In this document: one piece after another, positions 30,483-43,300 of the stretch
Position numbering within the stretch: the stretch's first letter is position 1
How the letters are laid out: each line of letters opens with the position of its first letter
Assembly: GCA_002118135.1 (NCBI GenBank)
Contig: BDIU01000141.1
Span: 1-64,000 of the forward strand
Length of the DNA: 64,000 nucleotides
Source of the DNA: Trebouxia sp. TZW2008
Lineage: Eukaryota > Chlorophyta > Trebouxiophyceae > Trebouxiales > Trebouxiaceae
Direction: 5' to 3'
Notes under the pieces: generated by a model
The model's input: only the letters and a program-made list of their open reading frames with translations
What the model was told of the DNA's origin: nothing
Databases searched by the model: none
Position numbers and translations under genes: made by a program

Positions 30483-33400
30483 ATGGCTTTCTCTGGAGGT
30501 ACTGGCGCTCTACCGTATGCGAATCATTGCGTGTTGACTGTTTGTTGTATGAGTAGCTGCGCCACGCATTTGCTGCCTCTTTTGTAACTGCGACGCTGCT
30601 GCTGAGTAAAGCCACGAGAACGCTTAAGCAATATGCTTGCAGGTTTCGGAGCGGGAGGGTTTGGAGGTAGCTCAGCTGCTCCCTCGGGCTTCGGAGGTAT
30701 GTACCATTTGAGCAACCTCAGCTGCAGATGCAGAAGTGTGCTGCAACAAATGCACTATAAGCCCATCTGAGATTTCTGGGCGCAGGCTTTAACTTTGGAG
30801 GCGCTTCCTCGGCAGGTACACCTGCATTTGGTCAAGCATCACAAGCTAGTCCTGGGTTTGGATTTGCAGGTATGCATTTGACTGTCTCCCAGCTGCAAGC
30901 TGCTCATAATGCAAAAGACGCCCCGTAATTCCATGCTGCAAACTGCAAATTTACTGTTTCTTTTGAAAGAAGTGCTTTCTGCAGGCAGTGCCCCTACTTC
31001 TGGCTTTGGGACACCACAGCCAAGCAATGCCTTTGGACAGCCGCAAGGTCAGAGTCAGGCAACTGCAAGTCCTGCTTTTGGCACAGCTCAGTCAACACCC
31101 AGCTTTGGCGGTTCTAGCTTTGGTGCTGGCTTTGGGGCTTCACAGCCAACTACATCAGCAGCTGGGTTTGGAGCCAACTTCTCAAACTTTGGTCAAACAC
31201 AAGCAGCAGCTCCATCGGCACCTGCTTTTGGGACTGGGACTGCAGGTATACAGTCTGATAAATCCAAGAATCTGCCTACATCACCTTGTTGCAGTGGCTG
31301 ATTGGAGTTGCCAGTTGAAGTTCCAGGAGCAAAGCTGGTGTCACATTGTACTACTGTTCATGCCCGCTCCAGCAAATATCTTTGTAGCTGGCTTGTTCAA
31401 GGCCGTCTGCATCCATTTTGCCTGCAACCCTGTATATATTGCTGTCATCTCTCACATGACTCGCGTACAACAGTGCGAGACACCACGTCCAAGCTGTGCA
31501 TTAGGCACAAACAGACAAGGTCAAGGCAACTGAAATAATCTGAGTGTGAATGTGTGAATGCCAAGCAGCAGCACTGAAAGCTGCAGCTTTCGTGCTAAGC
31601 AAATGTATGCAAGCAGTGGTATGTAAGTGCATCATGTCGCTGAGCTGGCAAAGCTGCCGTTCTGAAGCTGGCTTTGTGCTTTGCTGAGACTGAGGCTGTA
31701 TATATTGCACAAGTCTTGTCAATGCAAAACTGCTATGATCATCAGATGTTTGCCTGCAGGCTTTGGGCAGCCACCTAGCTCTTCTGCATCTACTCCTAGT
31801 CTCTTTGGGGGATCCGTCCCATCATTCGGGATGTCAGCTGCACCCGCCTCTCAGTCCACACCAGCAGCATCTTTTGGTTTTGGACAGTCAGCTGCTGCAG
31901 CAACAAGTCAATCTGCACTGGGATTTGGCCAAAGTCAACCTGTAATGGGTTTTGGCCAAAGTGGAGTGTCCCTGAGCCTAAGTGGTGCATCCAGCAGCCC
32001 AGCATTCCCTGCCTTTGGAAAGACTGCCTCAGCTGCTAGCCAACCAAGCTCATTGTTTGAACAGGCGCCTGCAGCATCGTCTGGACAACCTTCTGGCTTT
32101 GGCTCCTTGAGCAATCTGGGAGCGTTTTCTGCGGCTGCATCAATCTCTGCAGCAAGTGAGCATCTGGGTCTGCTGATCTACGGTCATGTGCCTGCTCTTC
32201 AGCTTGTAACCCTCACCTGCCCCTGTCTGTGTCGTTTGCAATGTTTGAGGCGCAGTCTGAAGGTTCAGACTTACGCATATCCTGCAAGAAGATCTGCAGC
32301 TTTGCAAAGGCAATGCTTGCAGCTCAGGTGGAAAAGCGATGAAGCTGTCACATGTAGCTCAGCATCACAACAGTCGTATTCTGCTCAATTGTGGCTGCAC
32401 AAGCATTGTTTCTTTTGCAGGTACACTAAATCCAGCCTTTGGCGTGAGCCCTACATCGACTGGTGCACCAACTGCTTTTGGCAACTTGCAGCTGCCCAGC
32501 ACTACAGCTAGCAGTGCCGCCAGCACTGCAACCAGTACAGCAGCCCCAGCCTCTTTTGGTATTGCTGTGAACACACCCTTGCCACTGGGTGCAGCATCCA
32601 CACCAGCAGCTTCTGGTTTTGGAGCCGCCAGCACTCCTGTCATGTTTGGTGCAAGTGCTGCTGCGTCAACACCTGCTACCTTTGGAGTGCCAGGTGCTAG
32701 TGCTGCTGCGTCAATACCTGCTACCTTTGGAGTGCCAGGTGCTAGCGCTGCTGCCATCAGTACAACTCAGGGCTTTGCTTCTGCCTCAGGAGCAGCTGCA
32801 TCTTCACCTCCAGCATCTGCACCAGGTACAGCGTCTCATTGATGCGCCCAGTTGTTATCACGTTCTGCATATGTGGCATTCTTCTGTTGCATGGATCATT
32901 GGTGAAGCTGAGTGCAAGCTGCCAGCTGCGATGCTTTGCATGAGCTTCTCCATTAGCCTGGTTAGACACAAAGGGCAGCTGTTTGTTGGTCATGCATGTG
33001 CTTGCCTGTACTGTGACGGTGAGACTAATGATATGGTGAAGCAGTGCACAAGCATGAGGCAATACATTACACTGCAGGAAGCAGTGCGTCTGGCGCTGGA
33101 GCCCTGGTTTCAGCAAGTCAACCTGCTGCTGCTAGCCAGCCAGGCCCTCTACAACCACCCTCACAAATCAAGGTGAGGGGCAGATTTTGTTGCTAGCTAA
33201 AAATTCTGAGTACAGAGCCATGGCAGTACAAGCCACGCTGCCTGTTCATGGCCAAGATGCAAAGCGTCAGCACGTGCTAAGTTGGCAATGCATCGTGGGT
33301 AAATCCAGCATGCATGCTATGATTATATCCAGAAACTGTCCCTGATTGCAGCAAGCGTACAAGCTGGGTTTACTCAGCAAATAACTCCTGATTAAATTCA

Positions 33401-35179
33401 GGGATCAAATAGCAATTTGCTGATTTTAAGGCAACATCAGTTAGCAAGTTGAAACAATTTTGCTGATTAACAGCAGTATACAGCTGATTTCATTCAGGAG
33501 CCGTACTTGAATAGACCAACCAGGAAGGTCGCTTAACTCATTAAAAACAGACGATTATACCCAGACTGAAATCTCTTTTGCACAGAGGCCACAATGTAGC
33601 TGGCATCTGTGCAAGTCACACAGTACTTGCTTCACTGCAGGCCCATGTTATCATCATAATTTGCGTGCTTGCTAGTAAGCCTTGTTGATCCTGAGGGCTT
33701 CACGTAGAAGTAGAAGTGCCGCCAAACAATTCTCTCCTGGCAAGGCCTATGTGCTCCAAGCTGCAAGGCTGATTTGCTTTGTGTGTCTGGTATAGGGCAA
33801 GAATGTCAAAAGCATCATTGACGACTGGAACACTGAACTGCAAGAGCACAGTCGAGCCTTTGTGGCAGATGCACAGGAGCTAGCTGATTGGGACAAGCAT
33901 ATTCGAATCAAGAGGCGCGAGCTGCTGGAAATGGAGGCCAATCTAAACAGGGTCAGCTTGTAGTCATTTCGCCTTTTCTTTGAGGCAAAGACTGATCAGC
34001 TGCCTTTGGTTGCCAGACACGTTCACCAGTGCTTTCAAGACAGGAAGTCCAATGAGTCACATCTGGATCCCTATCCCGGAATGAAAATTTTATTGAGTGA
34101 TTGATTGCAGTGCTGTCCATCAGCATGGCGTACCTTGTCCTGTTGAGCATAGTGCTAACATGACTGACAATCATCATCTGCAGCCGGCATCTTTGCATCC
34201 AACCAGGCGCCATTCACTGCCTGACAGCATTCCATCAATCTGAGTCAGACATCATAGCTGCAACATGAATTGCTCCACAGTCATCATTTTTTGCTGTACA
34301 TGAAAGCTTGTGATGTTTATGTAGGTTGCCAGAGCTCAGGAGGCAGTCAACAGCAAGCTGCATATGCTGGAAACACATCAGAAGGAAACTCATGACAGCC
34401 TCCTCCAGATGGAGCAAGCTGCTATGAGCATGTACCAGGTCTGTACTCTGTAGCATCAGTGTTTCATGCTACAATTTCAGAATTTTGCAGAAAATTTGAA
34501 TAAGCTCACCGCTACGCTTTCTCATGAGGCTTATGTATGTATGTGGGTTTGTGAACTGTAGTCATGCACTGGCTGGTACAGTTGCCGTACTTGATATTGC
34601 ACACTGCAGGACAACAGGCACAGAATGAATGACGATGACACTGAGCGTGACAGCCTGTATGAACGAGCTGAGAGAATCAGCGCTGAGCTTGCTAACATGA
34701 CCATTGAGTTGAAGTCTTGCATTGACAGCGTCAACTCAAGGTCAGGCAATGGTCAAGCAGAGAGTGCAGATCCTCTGAGCAAGATTGTGCGCATCTTGAA
34801 CAATCAGCTTCAAGCCCTCACCAATGTCGACGAAAGTACAGAGGAGGTCACAAGGAAGCTAGAGCAGCTGACTGGTAAGCATGTCAAGGTTAAGTGCTAT
34901 GTGACTGATGTACATGTGCTGAATGCTGAGTGTCAGCTTGTCCTGGAATGATAGTTGCATCCAGCATGCTTTCATTGAATCAGCAAGAGCTGATTGTCAT
35001 GTCGACAGCATGTATCTGTGCGCTGATGGCCCATGCACGGAGTTCATTGTCACTTGCCTAGCCTTTTGAGTCACAAGTTACCATGCTCCTTTGAGTGGTT
35101 GGCTTTTGTTTCAGGTCATTTTGCAATGCTTGCAGGTCATTCCATAGCAGGAACTGGCTTATCACAGCTAGACATCTGA
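30483..35179 (+). CDS. NUP62: NUP62-type FG nucleoporin (Nsp1-C domain)
   Basis: NUP62 is a central-channel nucleoporin: its FG repeats form the permeability barrier and bind importin beta, and its C-terminal coiled coil anchors it with NUP54/NUP58. A 16-nt first exon (30483-30498, MAFSG) joins at 30643 to GFGAGGFGGSSAAPSGFG. FG/FGQ/GFG repeats run through exons at about 30785-30870, 30985-31246, 31759-32158 and 32421-32825. A linker exon near 33116-33174 (QPGPLQPPSQIK) leads to GKNVKSIIDDWNTELQEHSR (33797-33950), VARAQEAVNSKLHMLETHQK (34324-34438) and DNRHRMNDDDTERDSLYERA to RKLEQLT (34611-34874), the Nsp1-C coiled coil. The last exon is uncertain; a short tail (HSIAGTGLSQLDI, TGA 35177-35179) joins in phase. 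Composition (Ala/Ser/Gly/Phe) is strongly biased in the FG part. Confidence 0.9.
32648..32760 (+). repeat. 45-bp in-frame coding repeat in NUP62
   Basis: Two full units (32648-32692 and 32693-32737) each encode GASAAASxPATFGVP, and a third partial unit follows (GASAAA). The unit length is a multiple of three, so FG number can change without shifting the frame. Confidence 0.9.
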
Positions 35180-35523
35180 TTCAGATCTTGCAGTCGCCTC
35201 AGCTCTTGCTGCCTGAAGCACACGCTGAAGGCATTGAGCTCACATCATTTATGACTTGAAGCACTGAGGGGGTTTCGATAGAGCTGATTCACAAACAAGT
35301 GCCAGGCACTACACATGTACACCTGTTTGTTATCCTGTCTACATCGCAGACTCTGTAATCGGACCCTAGGATGAGCATCAGAGCCAGAGGACTGCATGCT
35401 TGCAGTTCTGGTCCAGTGAATCTAAGCCAAAAAGTGTCAATCATTCGATCCCTGGTCAACCACCTATAGCAGTGCTCTGCATGCTGTATCAGCGCTAGCG
35501 AGAGCTCGCAGTCATTGCGCGTG
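35180..35523. other. Intergenic region NUP62 / DUF3172 gene
   Basis: 344 bp holding the 3' end of NUP62 and the upstream region of the next gene. If the last NUP62 exon is wrong, the gap is larger (from 34875). Nothing recognisable besides this. Confidence 0.35.
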
Positions 35524-36833
35524 ATGTCTGCTTTGAGCTGGCACCCTCGTTGTACAGCGTCACTGCTTCATCCATCACAAGAAGGCTGCAGCTATCTGCC
35601 AAGCCCTGCAACTCGCACGCCGAGACAGAGCTTGCAGAGCAGATTGCCGCAAAGCCACCGCTTTAGAAGGCAACATGAGCTTGCATTCTCGGTCAAGGCC
35701 GAAGAGAGGCAGTCACGGTCTGACAGAGATCAGGGAGGGTCAACAAAAACTTACAAGCAGTCCTGGGAACGTCAATCGCAGTATGACTACCCTCCAACAC
35801 CGTCTTCAAGCAGGCCGCCCCCTTCTGGGCCTCCACCCCCAAACAGCAATAATGGCAATGGCTTTGGATCAGATTTCACCAAGGCCCTGCTAGCTGGAGT
35901 GTTCATTCTGGGAATTGGCACAGGAGTCTGGTTTGACTCTCAAGTCAGCCTGTATCCGTCAAATGTGGCTTCCACAGAAATCATTGACCGGAAGACACCC
36001 AATTCTGAAGTCTGTATGGCAAGCGGATACAGCAGCATGGTTTTTGATCAGCGTATCTTTGTGTCTTTCAGCCCGTAAGTGACTTGATTCTGGCTGCCAG
36101 CTTGCCAATGAAGCAGTTGCTTGGCAATTGTGCTTGCCACAGGATATGAGCTGCTGCACAGCTTCTGTCTCCCAGCGCACGGCAAGAACACTGATTGAGC
36201 ATTGTTCTGCGTGTCTCTGCAGGTTCAATGTGTATGTTGCACAACCAGAAGTCAAACCTGGGTGTGTATTGCGACGAAGCAATGTCAGAGTGTTGGAGAG
36301 CAGGAAGCTGGTGTCTGATGAAGAGGTGAGCTCATTGCCTGAGACGTGCCCAGAATATTGTACACTGATGTCTTGCTGTGATAAGTGCATTTGGCACCAA
36401 GAACATGTCACTACAGCGAGTTGTCAGTACTCAGAAGCACAATTGCAGTCACAACGCCATGTTACATTGAGGAAAACATCATGTAGAGTGTCACTACACC
36501 AAGAAAGCACTGCACGTACATGGCTTGCTGTGTGCACGTTCTCTTAGTGTTTGCTGCTTTCAACGTGAGGACTGCTGCCCTTACTCACTGACATCTGTTT
36601 CTGCTGCATTTCAGGTGCAAAGCTGCAAGCGCAACATGAACACGTTTGCCTTTGTCGGAGACTTGGAAAAGTCACCAGAGGTTTCATGCGTGTATCACAG
36701 TGAGGATGCAGAAAATGCATTCTTGAAGGATCCCAAAAGTGCTCGACTAGGGGATGGGTACCGCCCTAGGCCAGGACTTGTGCCTACCCCAACTGACACT
36801 GCTGCAACCACTGCCAGCAAAGCAGCAAACTGA
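35524..36833 (+). CDS. Plastid-targeted DUF3172 membrane protein
   Basis: The ATG at 35524 gives MSALSWHPRCTASLLHPSQE, a Ser/Arg-rich leader of about 60 residues like a chloroplast transit peptide. A Pro-rich stretch (RPPPSGPPPP) and one hydrophobic helix, ALLAGVFILGIGTGVWF (about 35885-35935), follow. Then comes the conserved body: FNVYVAQPEVKPGCVLRRSN (exon from 36223), KLVSDEEVQSCKRNMNTFAF and VGDLEKSPEVSCVYHSEDAE (exon from 36616), ending SKAAN with TGA at 36831-36833. Three exons are joined by clean GT-AG introns. The body matches the cyanobacterial/plastid family DUF3172 as I remember it (NVAS..IDR..PN.E.C, NTF.F.G.L..SP...C.Y). The function is unknown. One membrane anchor plus a soluble Cys-containing domain suggests a thylakoid or envelope protein, but that is inference. 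Confidence 0.85.
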
Positions 36834-37919
36834 GTTCGTGTATAGTTCCACATTTGTTGGCTGTTTTTCTGCTAGACATTGCTTGGCATGATCTACATTA
36901 GTGGGCTTGCTGCAGCTGCTTCTGTATGTTTTCAGATTGCTTGTGTCATCTACAGTTGCAAGTAAAAATGTCTGCTTTCAATATTTTGTGAAGACCCTGC
37001 TCATTTTATCCTATTATCAGTCTTTTCAATTATAAGTGCAGATTAACCAATCAATGCATCTCATGTCTGCATGCAGTTGGCTGATCAACATTAATGTAAT
37101 GTACATGAACACGCACATCCTGAGATGCAGTGACCCTCCACACGGCATGCAAAGGGCTTAACAGTTGTTTGATTTCGCCAATCTGATGTTCAATTTGCCA
37201 GTTGACCTACCGCATCTACCTCAAGCACTGCATCGCATAGCTTGACAAGCTGACGACATGTACACCACGGTCAGACTCCATCACAGAAGACATTGAATGA
37301 GAGCGTTGTTGTCAACCCCCTGGTAAAAAATTTGCATCATGCAATCAGTGATTGACATAAACGCATCAAGGTGTCAACCCCGGCCAAGCAACTACCATCG
37401 CGATGCCCAGCTGCTGATGTTGCATGTCGGACTTGCACTTTGCATGTGTGGAGACTCATGATCTTTATGCTCCACAATGCATGGCATGTGCTTATGCAAG
37501 TGATCCATTCTAGAGTAGTGCAACATTCAGATATGATATGCAATGGCTGACAAGTAGCAAAGCTACTCTGAATGAGGAAAACGATAATTCTTGCCAACAC
37601 TGCACAGTATCTGACACATGGCATGCAAGAACAGCAAATGTAGTTGTGATGCCTGCTTACAATGCACATTGCAAGCAACATGACATCAAAATGACAGTAA
37701 AGGGTAGTCTTCTCTTTCAAAATTGATCCGTGTTGGGGCCAAAGAATTGACTGTTGCAGAGTAGCTAGAGTACAGGCAGTACTGCTGACTGTGAATGCTG
37801 CTGACTGCAAACAAAATTTGCTGAGTATGGACACTGAGTCACACTGGCAGCATATTGAGACATCACGGTTGGCAAGGGGTGCTGCAACTAGAAGAACAAG
37901 CTGCTGAGCTGTTCAGCAT
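36834..37919. other. Convergent intergenic region DUF3172 gene / RBCS
   Basis: 1,086 bp between two stop codons. AT content is higher here than in coding parts. It should contain both 3' UTRs. Frames on the minus strand around 37.3-37.8 kb are open but show no homology or codon pattern I trust. Confidence 0.35.
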
Positions 37920-38774
37920 CTACTTTGAGCGGTCCTCAACAGCAGCGTGCTCTGTGGCATTGGCTGGGCGGTGCACCAGCATGGAAGTCATCTGCACCTG
38001 ACGGGTGGCATCAAAAGAGATGATTCTGATGTATGCCTCAGGGAAGGACTTGGTGCAGTTGTCAATCTCTTGCAACACCTGACCGGCGTCGTTGCAGCCA
38101 AACATGGGCAGCTTGTACATTGTCCAGTACCTGCAAGCGCGCAGCGTGAGTGAACATCGCTACGACGACGACGACTGGAGAGTTGCGCGCAACATCGCGC
38201 TTTACCTGTTGTCCTGGTAGTTGGCGTACACTGTACCCCTGATGTGGTTGGTGTGCAGAGGCTGGACATAGGCGAACTCTGGCTCAGAGAACTCCAGACA
38301 AGGGGTCCAGTTGTTCTTGATGACGTAGTCGACTTGCTTAGCAATGTCGTCTGCGCTCAAGGGTGGCAGGAAAGACAATGTCTCGAACATCCTGCACGCA
38401 AGTGACATATATAAGCGACTCTGCTGCAACAAGCATTGGCGATGTAGGAGAGACACCTTATATGAAAGGAAAGATTGCAACTAAGGCAAGACGAGCAAGC
38501 AAGACAGGATGTCGCGGAGGCATTAGCAGACGCCATGGCTAGCAGTACAAAGATCCGCGGCGCAGAGAAGCACCCACTTGTTGTTTGTTGGCTGCCACAC
38601 CAGCATCTGGCGGGTCTTGTAGCCATTTGAGACAGTCTTCTTGGCGAAGGTGTCCTCAGCCTTTTTCAAAGGAAGGCGTGATACAGATCCAGAGGCGTTG
38701 GCTACCTTGGGTGTCTGAGCAACCCGGGCAGTGACCACGGGCACGGATGTCAAAGAAGCACAGGCGGAAGCCAT
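37920..38774 (-). CDS. RBCS: RuBisCO small subunit, chloroplast precursor
   Basis: This is the small subunit of the carbon-fixing enzyme RuBisCO, imported into the plastid and assembled as L8S8. Three exons: 38578-38774, 38206-38391 and 37920-38130. Introns are GT-AG and both are phase 2. Exon 1 encodes a transit peptide of about 40-45 residues ([20 protein letters not shown]) and the start of the mature chain ([10 protein letters not shown]). Exon 2 encodes [35 protein letters not shown] and the loop [14 protein letters not shown]. Exon 3 encodes [40 protein letters not shown] and a tail ending VEDRSK, with TAG at 37920-37922. The long loop between beta strands A and B and the C-terminal extension fit a chlorophyte protein. 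Only one copy is in this window, though RBCS is often a multigene family. Confidence 0.97.
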
Positions 38775-40324
38775 TTGTGCTAGTGTGATGGGAGGTTGAG
38801 GACCGTGACAAGCTGCGACGGCAAGTTGCAAGACGGCTTGAGCAGACAGTCGAGCAGCAAGAGGGATGTAAGCACCGCTTGTTTGCCTCTTTCAGGATAA
38901 GCCTTCTTTAGAGTTCGATAAAGCCGACTGTAAAGTACTGCAAATTCAACAATGCAAGCCCCTTTCGATAAAGCCCTCCCGGGGACCCTACTGTTCAAAC
39001 CGGAACCGCCCCTCATGCCCACCCTTGATTCCCTGATTCTCGTGTGCATCTCGTGGAACCTTTTAGTCGAAGCTCGTGGCTACCGCGATAAGACCTGGGA
39101 CCTTGCAACATGATTGCAAGGCCTTGAAGATCAAGTCTTGGGCATGGAGCTGTGCTGCAAGCGTCCAGTCACGGCAATGACTGTGGCGTAAAGCGTCTCT
39201 TTTGACGCCCGAGGTATATGCGGTGCAGTTGCAAGAGTAAGCTGCAAGGCTGTTCTGTGAAAAAGTCAGGAATGCATTGTTATCACGTTGTCTTGTTCGC
39301 TGCACACCAGCCACTGAAGACTTGGTCATAGCTCTTATAACCTGGGCTTGCTTGGTTGAGGCACGATTGACAGCAGCAGCCTTGCAATCCCTCTCTACAC
39401 GGTGCATACAAGTTGTGTCTGTGACGACTTGAGCCTCTCAGCCATATGAGCTGAAAAGGCTCTTACCCGTATGCGTTGTTTGACAATCGCTCAGTCACTT
39501 TGCAAATGCAATGTGGGTACAGCTCAGATAGTCATTGTACTCTACTTTGGTGTACTTGTGCAGAGACTGGACTTCATGACCTTACGACGTGTGCATGTGA
39601 GACAGTGCAGAAGGTGCTGTCACACATGCGCCTGCTTCCTCAAACAGCTGCTCCAGGCTGCTCCAGGCGCTTGAGGCATCCGACAACTGTGGGCTGTTGT
39701 CAGTTGAACCAGCATCTCCATCTACATTCTTGGTTGTAGGGCGGGCGCGCAGCATGCACTGAAGTCTGAATTGTCAGCCGGGCTGGATGCTTTGTGCCAG
39801 CCCCATCACAGACATGTCAAGCGCAAACGCACGTAGTCTTTTTATTACAGCTTGCCAACAGGTGTGTACTCAGATTGCAGCTGTTGCAGGAGCCATGATT
39901 TTCGAAACAAGACCAACTTCAGACGACAGCAAACATGACTGACTGACAAATTTGACCTTTCATGATGAACTATGTTGCCTACAGAGAAATTGCTGAAAGG
40001 TCATTGGCCCACAGAGAAATTGCTGAAAGATTACTGGAACAGCTGCCAGTGACTACAGAGAAACTACACAACAAAGCACTCAAAGAGCAACATCTACAGC
40101 CTCGCTATACAATGCCACCAAAGCTTATTTAGCCGCCCGATAATCAGCAGCAAGAGTTGGCTACCTTGCACGCGTCTTTCAGACCTCTAGACAACAGCTG
40201 TCCAAAACCAATTGCTGCATCTTGTGCGTGTGGCTCACAAACATCAGCACTAAGCAGAGAAAAGAACAAACAGAATACAAACGCATGTGAGAACAGCCAA
40301 AACACACAGCACAAGAGAACAGTC
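38775..40324. other. RBCS upstream region and NOG1 3' flank
   Basis: 1,550 bp without a recognisable gene. The part next to RBCS holds its promoter (see separate entry). At 39983-40030 the string (C/T)ACAGAGAAATTGCTGAAAG is repeated twice. Small plus-strand frames near 39.47-39.74 kb have no known homology and a cysteine-rich, non-coding look. Confidence 0.4.
38896..38975 (-). promoter_or_regulatory. Repeated GATAA motifs upstream of RBCS
   Basis: GGATAAG (38895-38901) and two copies of TTCGATAAAGCC (38914-38925 and 38964-38975, exactly 50 bp apart) lie 120-200 bp upstream of the RBCS ATG. GATAAG-type I-boxes are known from light-regulated RBCS promoters of land plants; whether they act in green algae is not established. 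The exact 12-base repeat is what is seen; the light-response role is inference. Confidence 0.35.
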
Positions 40325-43300
40325 TCATCGGCGGTCAGTCTTTCCTTTGCCACGCTTTCCAGACAACAAATGCTTAGGTCGCAATGTCGGAACATGCCGA
40401 TCAGCTTCGCCCTTGCGAGCCATTTTGCTGCGCTTGAAGGTTGCATTGTCTCCAAGCTTGATAGCTTTGTTCTGCTGAGCAGCATCCTTGACACCTTTAC
40501 CTGCTGCTGTGCTGAGGGCACGCCCACGAGACATAGACCTGCATCACACACATGCAAGTCAGGAGCGCTTTATGACCATCAGCAAGCAGGTACAGCTATT
40601 TTCCTTTAAACAAACACTTGATACAAGGACGTTCTCAATGTGAAGTACAGGCAATTGGAAATCAGTGACTGCAGTGGAACCACTGAGTATGGACACTTCA
40701 GTGCAAGGACAGTTTTCTTGGCAACCAACGCAGTTGATAAGACGGGATTGTACAAGACGGGACTGTACTGTACTACCAAGCCGAACATGACAACGGCTAC
40801 TATATTGCACGCTACATGTACAGCTGCCACTCATGACAACACATCTCATATGGTAGCTGACAGTGCTGCATCTCCAACCTTACGCAGATGCTGCATGGCT
40901 GTACATTGCCAGAGGTTGCAAGCAGCAACATGGAACAGCATCAATGTGGCAGACCTGACCTGGACTTAGAGCTGTGCAGCCTCTTTGGCTGCTCTGCATC
41001 AGCCATGTCCACATCAGCAGGTGCTTCAGAGCGCATACGCTTCCTGCCACGGCTTTGACTCCTGGCTCTTGCTAGGGCAGCTGTTGGGTCAATGCCCACT
41101 CTTGACAATGACTCCTGCATACCCCAGACACTGGTCAGAAAAATTGCAGACCAGCATGACCCCAGCAAGCAATCACAGTGAACAACAGTGGGCAGAAACT
41201 TTGGTTGAGGATACATTTGCTTCTGCACACATTGGCTCAGATCTGTTTTGAGGCAATTCATTGGTGCTGTATGCACCTAGCTGGGTCATGAAAACTCACT
41301 AGAGTGCAGGCAAATGTTGACCATGCCGACCACATTCTACACGCCATTTGTACAGACTGGCATGCAGCAAACACACGCGGCATGAGGTTGCCATGCAGCA
41401 CCCTCAAATTCAGGGAAACAATGCTTGCAGCATGAAAGCACATGCTTGAGGGGCTGACCTTCATGTTTGCAGTTGTTGACTTATGATCCCGGTCAGCCTT
41501 GCGTGGCAAGATGGCCTGGTTGTTGGCTACTGCCTTTCTAGACCGGTGGTCAGCCACGACTTGCTTCTTGCGATGCCTGATGGCTTTCAAAGTCAGTTTC
41601 TGCTCTGGAGTCAGACCCTCATCGCTGATCTCCATTGCCAAGCCCTGAACAACAAAGGTCACACCAATTGCATTTTGTCTGTGACAGAACAAACTGCAAG
41701 GGCTTGCCTATCCAGGAAGCCCTGAACATTTGGCAACATCTCGGCCGCAATTTCTTTCAACTGCCTTGAGCTGCACGGGCTTGTCTATGCAGGTGTGCTG
41801 CTTGATGCAAACACATCACAAGGCACTGCAGGTGTGCCAACATGCACACAGCCTAAGAACAGCACAAGCTTATTTCTCAAAACCGATCTGCTGCTTGTGC
41901 CACCTCCACACCCAACTTCAGGTTGCAGTGGACTTCATGACATATGCAACCCTGACATATCTGACTGCTACCCAGAATGCAAAAGATGCTACTTGTGGAC
42001 TGATCAAGCAATTCATGTCCAGGCGCTAGCTTGCTGCCAAATTGCCATGACATGGACGCAGACAGACTGAAGCCAAAGATGCACAAACATGAGCGAGTCA
42101 ACATGCTGGTGCTGCTGTCTACATGTGTGCAAACACGAGCCAGGCATGCTCATGCTGGAGGCTATGCTGCTGTGAATGCCACAATATGCTACCTTCAGCT
42201 GGAAGCATGCTGAAGCAGCAGTCACATATATGCAAGCGTGAGCTGGAAGGTATGCTGATGCTGTTGTGAATGTCATGTGATGTGTTACCTCCAGTGCTGC
42301 AGCAGCTGCCAGAGCATCTTCTTCTTTTTCCAGTTGTGCCAGCTGAGCCTCGATGTCAGGGTCGACAAAGTCTGCAACATTGCGGCCATCCATAATCTCT
42401 GGCAAGATGTCGTACTTCCAGCTGTCATCTTCCAGCTGCCACTTCTTGCGCATGTCTGCGCTATACACGCCAGCACCACCTTGCTGCTCCTACACAAGCA
42501 AGTAGCAAGCACTGCATTAGTTGTACTACATCTACCACACAGCTTGCAACATCACAAGCTGTAGCTGTGCATGTTCATGAACGACGAAAGGCCTGAAGAC
42601 TCAGTTGACGAGGGTCATGATCCTCATCAAACACGGTTCCACACGTGCTGTCACTAGCCCAACATGCCTGTTTGCACAAGGTCATCATGATCTGTAGGCA
42701 GTGTCATGCTCTGTAAACTGTACTCAACTCCACAGCATCAGATCCTACAAAGCATGGAACATGCACCAAGTGGGTGCAAGTTACCTGCAAGTCCTTCTCT
42801 GTTGGAGGCTTGTAGCCAGCATCCCTGGCTGCCCTGGCCTGTGCTACCCCAGGGGGGATGACCGGGGGTCGAGACACCCCATCCCTGGCCTGAGGCTGTG
42901 CGACATGCATCCTGTTCACCACATCCTTGATGCGCTTACCCTACATCAGATTGAATGCCTCAGACATATGTGTGCCTGACATGCCTTGGCAACAAGAACT
43001 GCCTGTGACAGATGTTTGCCTGGCCTGCCTTAGCATCATAAAGCAAGTTGTAGCCATGTATAAAGTTTGCACTGCGGACAAGCATCTGGCTTGATCACAG
43101 CATGCATGCTGAGTGTTGCATTATTGATAACATACATGCATACATACATGCAGCTTTGCTTTGACTCACACATGCAGCTCTCCATCAACGCTGGTTGCCA
43201 GGATAAAACCTTCACCAACAGCATACAGACTGAACCAACAGCATACAGACTGGTATTAAAAGCTGGCATGTTGATGTCAAGAGGAACGCGCCTGTAGCTT

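Noticed and set aside
30988..31533. 181-residue open frame rich in Leu/Gln/Ala
   Set aside because: Shadow of the NUP62 exon at 30985-31246 running on into the next intron.
32589..33176. 195-residue open frame rich in Leu/Gln
   Set aside because: It is a shifted reading of the NUP62 FG exon; low-complexity repeats keep several frames open.
15660..36833. Functional clustering of importin beta and NUP62 as a nuclear-transport neighbourhood
   Set aside because: Four unrelated genes (PLAA, RidA, RPL32 and others) lie between or around them; proximity is most likely chance.
37337..37834. 165-residue minus-strand frame in the DUF3172/RBCS gap
   Set aside because: Cys/Ser/His-rich translation typical of random frames here; no homology and a non-coding base pattern.
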